Shown here: piece after piece, positions 59,547-64,000 of the stretch | Position numbering within the stretch: position 1 is the stretch's first letter | Layout: each line of letters starts with the position of its first letter | Source: JAIRMO01 sp046533115 | GTDB taxonomy: Bacteria > Spirochaetota > Spirochaetia > Treponematales > Breznakiellaceae | DNA length: 64,000 nucleotides | Direction: 5' to 3' | Assembly: GCF_046533115.1 (NCBI RefSeq) | Contig: NZ_JAJQRC010000002.1 | Coordinates: 168,941 to 232,940 of the forward strand | Position numbers and translations under genes: made by a program | The notes under the pieces: model-generated | Database searches by the model: none | The model's input: only the letters and a program-made list of their open reading frames with translations | Told to the model about the DNA's origin: nothing

Positions 59547-60920
59547 ATGAAAAAGCCTCTCCCCTTTTCTGTGTTCAAGAGGGCCAACCGGCCCTGTTAC
59601 GTAGTTGCCTTCAAAAATCCGCAGACCGGCAAGTATCTTCCACCAATCAGTACCAGGCAAGTAAGCGAATCGGCGGCAATACAGACCGCCTTTGGGTGGT
59701 TCCGGGACGGGATACCACAACAAAACGGCAAAACCATAGACATCAAACGGTATTCCCTACGGGAAATGGCGAAGGATACCGATTTAGCCCCGGATGATGT
59801 GGACTTCATCATCGGTGAATTACAGCACCGGGGTATCCTGAAAAAGGCAGTCCTAGCCGGAACCCGGCAAGACCGGGATTTTCCGGATTTCCTCATCAAT
59901 TTCTGGGACTATGACAATTCCCCCTACGTCAAAGAAAAACTCCGGAAAAATCACGGCATACATCGGCGGTATTGCCGGGAACAGTCCGGAGCGGTCCAAA
60001 AATACTGGGCCCCCTTCTTTTCCGGGAAACTCTTAGGGGAGATAAGGCGGCAGGACATAGAAGCCTTCATCGAGTATTTTGAAACCCTGCCCCAAAAGGG
60101 TAAATCCATTCCAAAGTCAGCAAAACGGAAAAACACCATCATTCAGGCGGGGACTATCGCCCTGTCGTGGGCCTTCAACAAGGAAATGGTAGACCGGGAC
60201 GTAACCCAGGGCATCACCTGGTTTTCCGGCAAGGCGGCGGAACGGCAGATATTGACCCCGGAACTGATGCAGGCGGTGTTTAAGGTTGAATGGCCGGATG
60301 AACGGGCCAAATTGGCGAATATGCTTGCCATGGTAAGCGGCATGAGGGCGGGGGAGATACAGGGACTCCGGGTACAGGATTTGGGAAAGGATTGCCTCTA
60401 TGTCCGGCATTCGTGGAATCGGCAGGACGGCCTTAAAACCACCAAAACCAATGAAAGCCGGGTTGCGGAGGTTCCTTTTCCGGGGCTTATGCGGGAATTG
60501 TTGACCTTAGCCGTACACAATCCCCACAGACAGAGTATGGACGGCTATGTGTTTTGGGCGGAACAAAAAGCGGACAAACCCATGGAGCAGGCGATATTCA
60601 ACCGTACCTTGCGGGAAGCCCTGGTACGAACCGGTATGAGTGAAAAATCGGCCAAGGTATACACCTTCCATGGATGGCGGCATTACTTCACCTCCTATAT
60701 GCGGGAACGGGTCAACGAGAAACTATTAAAACAGCAGACCGGACATAAAACCCTGGATATGCTTGACCACTATTCGGGGCATCGGCTGGTGGGAGACCGG
60801 GAAAAGATACGGGAGGCCCAGATAGAGACTTTCGGTAATTTGTTACCTGAACAACCTACCGAGCCCCTCATAGGCCGGGGTTCCCCTCCGGATAGGTCTG
60901 GGGCTGTCATGGAAGCATAA
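59547..60920 (+). CDS. int: tyrosine recombinase/phage-type integrase
   Basis: A 457-residue integrase. The N-terminal half (1-230) includes arm-binding and SAM-like core-binding parts. The catalytic domain has R267 in SGMRAGEIQGLRV, K-containing strand, H375-x-x-R378 in FHGWRHYFTSY, H400 in QQTGHKTLDM and the nucleophile Y409 in LDHYSGH. All six-residue active-site positions appear intact. It is placed beside the tRNA-fMet, as expected for an element integrated at that gene, and reads away from it. A perfect terminator follows. Confidence 0.93.
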   Translation: MKKPLPFSVFKRANRPCYVVAFKNPQTGKYLPPISTRQVSESAAIQTAFGWFRDGIPQQNGKTIDIKRYSLREMAKDTDLAPDDVDFIIGELQHRGILKKAVLAGTRQDRDFPDFLINFWDYDNSPYVKEKLRKNHGIHRRYCREQSGAVQKYWAPFFSGKLLGEIRRQDIEAFIEYFETLPQKGKSIPKSAKRKNTIIQAGTIALSWAFNKEMVDRDVTQGITWFSGKAAERQILTPELMQAVFKVEWPDERAKLANMLAMVSGMRAGEIQGLRVQDLGKDCLYVRHSWNRQDGLKTTKTNESRVAEVPFPGLMRELLTLAVHNPHRQSMDGYVFWAEQKADKPMEQAIFNRTLREALVRTGMSEKSAKVYTFHGWRHYFTSYMRERVNEKLLKQQTGHKTLDMLDHYSGHRLVGDREKIREAQIETFGNLLPEQPTEPLIGRGSPPDRSGAVMEA

Positions 60921-60959
60921 TCTTAACGGATGTAAGGCTGTTTTCCCGTAAAAAATCCA

Positions 60960-60986
60960 AAAAAAACTAAAAATATTAGTTTTTTT
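60960..60986. terminator. 11-bp A/T-rich terminator after the integrase
   Basis: AAAAAAACTAA (60960-60970) pairs perfectly with TTAGTTTTTTT (60976-60986) around AAATA. The run of A and run of T make it able to act in both directions. Confidence 0.8.
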
Positions 60987-61032
60987 GTGAATGGAGGGCC
61001 TCCCCAATGCAACTGTATAACAGGAGGATTAT

Positions 61033-61293
61033 ATGAGTGAATATTCAAGCAAGTGGGAACAGGTAGAAAATGGATTGGCCGAAATAGCGGCGGAAATTAC
61101 CGCATTGGGTGACATGATACCAACCTTAATCCAATACAGAGAGGACATGGAACCGGGAACCCCCAGGGGGATAAAAATCCTTCTTACGGAAATACGGAAA
61201 CGCACTGAGGACTTGCGGAAATATGTGGGCAGTAACTTTCAGCGGGTTAAGACCGGACAGGACGGTCAATCTTGCGGGGGGCCATCGGCTTGA
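61033..61293 (+). CDS. small helical protein of unknown function
   Basis: An 86-residue acidic, helical protein (KWEQVENGLAEIAAEITALG and on) with a possible coiled coil at residues 8-65 and a polar tail. AGGAGG lies 5 nt before the ATG, giving good support for translation. It follows the integrase terminator, and its 3' end overlaps the convergent XRE gene by 28 nt. In mobile islands this position often holds excisionase or accessory proteins, but no helix-turn-helix is seen, so I assign no function. Confidence 0.6.
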   Translation: MSEYSSKWEQVENGLAEIAAEITALGDMIPTLIQYREDMEPGTPRGIKILLTEIRKRTEDLRKYVGSNFQRVKTGQDGQSCGGPSA

Positions 61294-61613
61294 GAGAGGT
61301 AATAGCCCCGGACTTGATTGAGGGTCCGGGTAACGGCTATGACCGCCTCATCAAAGGACTTGTTCAGGATAGCAGGCACATCAGGCGGTAAAGCCCCCTC
61401 CGGCTTGAATAACTCATAGGGTTCGATATTTAGGGCGGAGGCAAACTTTACCAAAGTCAGGGGAGAAAGCCATTTGTTGCCATTTTCAAGATTGCTCAAA
61501 AAATTGACGGAAATATCAAGTTTTTCGGCCAAATCAGCCTGGGAGAGGTTCCGGCTAATGCGGTATTTTTTGATATTCAGGCTTAGAATGCCCCGTAGTT
61601 CCTGTTCGGTCAT
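61266..61613 (-). CDS. XRE-family transcriptional regulator
   Basis: A 115-residue repressor with a Cro/CI-type helix-turn-helix at residues 15-70 (NLSQADLAEKLDISVNFLSN and the following ENGNKWLSPLTLVKFA). The C-terminal 45 residues are helical, probably for dimerisation. It is divergent from the 61746 gene across a 132-nt region with two inverted repeats, so autoregulation and control of the neighbouring unit are likely. A TTCTCCAA motif is shared with that promoter and with the 62681 promoter. Confidence 0.9.
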   Translation of the reverse strand: MTEQELRGILSLNIKKYRISRNLSQADLAEKLDISVNFLSNLENGNKWLSPLTLVKFASALNIEPYELFKPEGALPPDVPAILNKSFDEAVIAVTRTLNQVRGYYLSQADGPPQD

Positions 61614-61623
61614 AATCCACCTT

Positions 61624-61704
61624 TTGGAGAATGTTTTATTCTATTATTGGATAAATGGGATTGACCAACACCTAATAAGAAATGTTATAATTCTCCAATA
61701 GAAC
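61624..61704. promoter_or_regulatory. divergent promoter region with candidate XRE operators
   Basis: Site 1: AGAAT-N5-ATTCT (61628-61642), 15 nt before the XRE start, overlapping TTGGAGAA (61624-61631). Site 2: ATTCT-N5-AGAAC (61690-61704), overlapping TTCTCCAAT (61691-61699) and the -10 TATAAT (61686-61691) of the 61746 gene; a -35-like TTGACC is at 61661-61666. The arrangement fits mutual repression by the XRE protein. Confidence 0.55.
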
Positions 61705-61745
61705 ATTTTGAGGGCTAAAATACCCAAATAAACAGGAGGATACAA

Positions 61746-62159
61746 ATGAATTCGCCGACAGGTTTCTTTCCTTTTTTGGTAATCGTTGCGGTAGTTATTA
61801 TAGGTATCATTGTTTCCAAGAAGCAGGAAAAAGAAGATGCCCAGGATTTTGATGATATAAGCACCAGTGATGAATTTAAGCAAAGAAAACTAAACAAAAT
61901 TGTCAGAGTTTCACTTTCCGGCGGGTTAATCGGGGCCATCGGAACTAACCCACGCAAGGCATTGAGCCAAACAATACACAAATATAATACCGCCGGGTGG
62001 AATTGTCACCAAATACTTCCTCACACCACACGAAATATTTTCATAATGGTTCTACAAATAATTATTCTTGTGGTAACACTGGGAATATGGACCTTTGGAG
62101 CCGGATATTTGGTTTTGTTTGAAAAGGACATAACTGATTACGCCAATAAGCCCGAATAA
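61746..62159 (+). CDS. small two-helix membrane protein
   Basis: A 137-residue protein with membrane helices at about 8-23 and 96-122. Between them lies a charged segment (KKQEKEDAQDFDDISTSDEF) and a motif GGLIGAIGTNPRKALSQTIH...GWNCHQILP. I do not recognise the family. AGGAGG precedes the ATG. It is under the putative XRE-controlled promoter and is followed after 35 nt by a secreted protein. The topology puts the middle part either fully cytosolic or outside; polarity suggests cytosol. Confidence 0.65.
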   Translation: MNSPTGFFPFLVIVAVVIIGIIVSKKQEKEDAQDFDDISTSDEFKQRKLNKIVRVSLSGGLIGAIGTNPRKALSQTIHKYNTAGWNCHQILPHTTRNIFIMVLQIIILVVTLGIWTFGAGYLVLFEKDITDYANKPE

Positions 62160-62194
62160 GGGGTGTATTCTACGAATATAGGCAGGAGAAAAAT

Positions 62195-62572
62195 ATGAAA
62201 AAGATAGCTGGTCTCATGGTGATTTTGACGGTTCTAGGGGCAGTATTGGTCTATGCCGATGACTTTGAGGATAGAATTGACGTTTTAATCGCAAAGAGTG
62301 AACCGGATGTGGTAATACGTGATGCTATCACATATAACAGTAATGAGAATTATCCTCTTGCCCCTATTAAGTATACTCTTGAGCAGGAAATAGAAACCCT
62401 TCTTCTTGACATGGGTATTGATGTTGGTTCCGTCCGGTATGTACGTATCCCGAATCATCCGCTTAGGCTTAAATTACGGAAATTAATTAGTAATTTTGCT
62501 TATATCGACAGTATTGTTCTTACCAAAGCGGAAGATATAAGCAAACTTGCGGCTTATAGAGATAGTTTCTGA
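62195..62572 (+). CDS. small secreted protein of unknown function
   Basis: A 125-residue protein with a signal peptide (MKKIAGLMVILTVLGAVLVYA, cleavage after VYA) and a mature helical domain of about 104 residues with no cysteines. AGGAG precedes the ATG. It is probably in one transcript with the 61746 membrane protein. No known family is recognised; a partner or inhibitor role for the membrane protein is only a guess. Confidence 0.65.
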   Translation: MKKIAGLMVILTVLGAVLVYADDFEDRIDVLIAKSEPDVVIRDAITYNSNENYPLAPIKYTLEQEIETLLLDMGIDVGSVRYVRIPNHPLRLKLRKLISNFAYIDSIVLTKAEDISKLAAYRDSF

Positions 62573-62618
62573 TTTAGGAGACAAATACAAAATAGTAGCC
62601 TGGTTTCATCCATACCGC

Positions 62619-62669
62619 TTGACTTTATCCAATAGCGATGTATTATTTCTCCAATGGGATATATCCCAT
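62619..62669 (+). promoter_or_regulatory. promoter and 16-bp palindrome before the PD-(D/E)XK-like gene
   Basis: TTGACT (62619-62624), 16-nt spacer, TATTAT (62641-62646). TTCTCCAAT (62647-62655) follows directly, and ATGGGATATATCCCAT (62654-62669) is a perfect palindrome just before the ribosome site. The TTCTCCAAT string is the same as at the XRE/61746 promoter. Confidence 0.6.
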
Positions 62670-62680
62670 AAGAGGGAAAT

Positions 62681-63229
62681 ATGCAAAACTTTGGCAAGTT
62701 TCTTGATGTGGTCAAGAAATACGCAGAAGCGTATGGGCAACTTGAATGTATTCAAAAGGACAAGGCTTTTGACTTTGTTCCCGAAACCGGAGACCAAAAG
62801 ACTGGCGTAATAGGAGAAGCCTTTGTTTTTGAGTATCTGAAACGGCAGGGACACCCCGATCTTGAATTCGGCAGTGCCGCACAAAAGGCATGGGACATAA
62901 AGTACCCATTCGGATTAGCCCCCAATGGGGTGGTTTTGGTCCAGGTCAAGACCGTCTCCGCCTTCGCAAAAGCCAGGAGGATTTCACCCATACACTTTGC
63001 CCCGGACTATTGTGAACTGTATCTGGTTTCACTGGATAAACAATTGATACCGGATAATATGTGGAAACCGAAGGGGTATGACCGGGCAAAAGTAAAGGTT
63101 CGACATGGGGGAGAAGTCGTCATTGGAACGAGAATGCCCAAAGACGCAAATGACACCGCAAGCGGCTTTACGGGGCTTGAAAACATCTTTGAGGATTTCA
63201 AGGGGGCATTTCCGGAACTGTACATATAA
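62681..63229 (+). CDS. PD-(D/E)XK-like protein of unknown function
   Basis: A 182-residue protein. Residues 43-92 carry a nuclease-like pattern: E46 in GVIGEAFVFEYLKRQG, D72 in AWDIKYPFG and Q88-V-K90 in VVLVQVKTVSAF, matching the E...D...(Q/E)xK core of restriction-endonuclease-fold enzymes. The N-terminal 35 residues are helical and the C-terminal part is mixed. GAGGG precedes the ATG. Being single and small, it could be a nuclease, a Holliday-junction-type resolvase or an inactive fold member; the island setting favours a DNA-defence or maintenance role (inference). Confidence 0.6.
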   Translation: MQNFGKFLDVVKKYAEAYGQLECIQKDKAFDFVPETGDQKTGVIGEAFVFEYLKRQGHPDLEFGSAAQKAWDIKYPFGLAPNGVVLVQVKTVSAFAKARRISPIHFAPDYCELYLVSLDKQLIPDNMWKPKGYDRAKVKVRHGGEVVIGTRMPKDANDTASGFTGLENIFEDFKGAFPELYI

Positions 63230-63238
63230 AGGAGATCC

Positions 63239-63342
63239 CAAAGAAGGCCATTTCCTTGTGTCTAAGAGTATTTAGCCCTATCAGAGCACGTCAAAAGCCC
63301 TTCGAGTGCAAGGAAAATACCTTCTTTGCGTTCGGAAGGGCT
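63239..63342 (+). promoter_or_regulatory. mutually exclusive hairpins, attenuator-like
   Basis: Structure A pairs 63239-63258 with 63309-63328 (9 pairs, 3-nt internal loop, 8 pairs). Structure B pairs 63296-63309 with 63328-63342 (8 pairs, one bulge, 6 pairs including two G-U) and is followed by GTTTTATT, a terminator form. A and B share 63309 and 63328, and the 3' arm of A sits in the loop of B, so they exclude each other. It lies 10 nt after the stop of the 62681 gene and before the 63419 gene. Confidence 0.5.
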
Positions 63343-63370
63343 GTTTTATTGCCCAGAAAGCCTCTTGTTT

Positions 63371-63399
63371 TTTACAGCTCCGAAGGGATAAGCTAATAA
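63371..63399 (+). promoter_or_regulatory. possible promoter of the 63419 gene
   Basis: TTTACA (63371-63376), 17-nt spacer and TAATAA (63394-63399), followed by an AGGGA ribosome-site-like string before the ATG. Confidence 0.4.
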
Positions 63400-63418
63400 G
63401 ATAGGGAAAAAAATATCA

Positions 63419-63931
63419 ATGCAAGACGAAGATTTAACAGAACAAGATATGCTGAAAAACCTACTGAATGAATTAGAATCTCATCCTACACCCAACTATC
63501 CGGTAAATTTAGCCGAAATTATAAAAACAAACCTAAGCGAACGAGTAAAAAATGAAGTGAATTCTTATATTCAGGAATATAAAAAAAATATAGATGCCAA
63601 TATTTTAACGCCCAAATCTGAGATACAGGCCAATGTTTTTTCTAACCCAGAAACAGTGCAGGTTGAAATTGACAAAACGATAGCCATGTTACTTAAGGAA
63701 TGTCTTATCAAAAAGGTCAAAAATGAATATAGGATAACAACACTTCTATCAAAAATACAAGCGACCTTAAAAATAAAGAAAATGGATAATTTAATTACTT
63801 ATCCTGAAATTGAAGAAATTGATAATTTCATTATCACCTATTTAAAAAGCAAGAAAGGTAATTCATTGCAAGACGCATTACGGGTTGAAAAAAACCGAAC
63901 AATTACGAACTTGAGAGTCGCACTATCTTAG
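63419..63931 (+). CDS. AT-rich helical protein of unknown function
   Basis: A 170-residue, almost wholly helical, Lys/Ile/Asn-rich protein (KNIDANILTPKSEIQANVFS and NEYRITTLLSKIQATLKIKK) with no membrane segment, cysteine or recognised motif. Codon use is clearly more AT-rich than in the chromosomal part of the window, a sign of recent transfer. It is preceded by the alternative hairpins at 63239-63342. I see no further gene to the window end, though about 70 nt remain. Confidence 0.6.
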   Translation: MQDEDLTEQDMLKNLLNELESHPTPNYPVNLAEIIKTNLSERVKNEVNSYIQEYKKNIDANILTPKSEIQANVFSNPETVQVEIDKTIAMLLKECLIKKVKNEYRITTLLSKIQATLKIKKMDNLITYPEIEEIDNFIITYLKSKKGNSLQDALRVEKNRTITNLRVALS

Positions 63932-64000
63932 GCAGTTTTATAGAGAAAAGCGTCAGTACGCATGGAGTCAATAATATTGCCGAACACCCTGAAACGCTTT

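Noticed and set aside
1..64000. CRISPR arrays, insertion sequences and rRNA genes
   Set aside because: No regularly spaced direct repeats, transposase frames or rRNA-like sequence were seen in the window.

Overview
The window reads as chromosomal DNA of a spirochaete, most probably a Treponema of the termite-gut type. This is inferred from gene content and style: Lnt and an Lnb-type membrane protein, a Wzi-like outer-membrane barrel, a Rho with a very long N-terminal extension, many HD-GYP and hybrid-kinase proteins, moderate GC and very compact overlapping operons. No species can be fixed from sequence alone.

Layout. 1-2.4 kb: NAD salvage (pncA-pncB) followed by the N-terminus of a TGS-domain nucleoside kinase. 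2.5-5 kb: a secreted DUF4097-type protein ending in a cloverleaf-like structure, araD and thpR. 5.2-9 kb: the infC-rpmI-rplT translation operon running into a coiled-coil protein and zapA, then manA and a YaiI/DUF188 protein. 9-15.5 kb (minus strand): a GAF/HD-GYP phosphodiesterase, a parvulin, two unknowns, and a lipoate cluster with lipA and a two-piece lipoate ligase (lplB+lplA) behind an Lnb-domain membrane protein. 15.8-24 kb: rex and a methyltransferase, then on the minus strand rpmE, rho, pncC, bactofilin, a response regulator, lnt, an HU protein, rpsT and a 56-residue zinc ribbon. 24-34.4 kb: a structured 0.5-kb gap, an Rrf2/IscR-like regulator with a membrane protein, a SWIM/SNF2 helicase, a Wzi-like barrel, a DEAD-box helicase and a GT4 glycosyltransferase.

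34.6-51.5 kb is the most coherent accessory block. An SSS transporter, iorA, iorB and paaK are followed by six minus-strand signalling genes (two REC-HD-GYP proteins, a FIST-domain sensor, two hybrid kinases each ending in REC and HPt, and a diacylglycerol-kinase-like enzyme). Beyond them lie a second paaK and a tandem-ACT protein. The arrangement suggests aryl-2-oxoacid/aryl-CoA metabolism wrapped around a phosphorelay with c-di-GMP outputs; this link is inference. 51.5-58.7 kb holds glgA, a CNNM/CBS membrane protein, pepF, metI-metQ without metN, and msrA.

59.1 kb to the end is a mobile island. An initiator tRNA-fMet carries a 21-bp repeat of its own 3' end 175 bp downstream. A tyrosine integrase follows, then an XRE regulator with probable operators shared by three promoters, small unknown proteins, a PD-(D/E)XK-like protein followed by two mutually exclusive RNA hairpins, and an AT-rich helical unknown. 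The distal end of the island is not in the window.

Several genes (manA, the Wzi-like gene, iorB, pepF) have sigma70-like promoters whose -10 box lies only 5-11 nt before the start codon, suggesting leaderless or nearly leaderless mRNAs.
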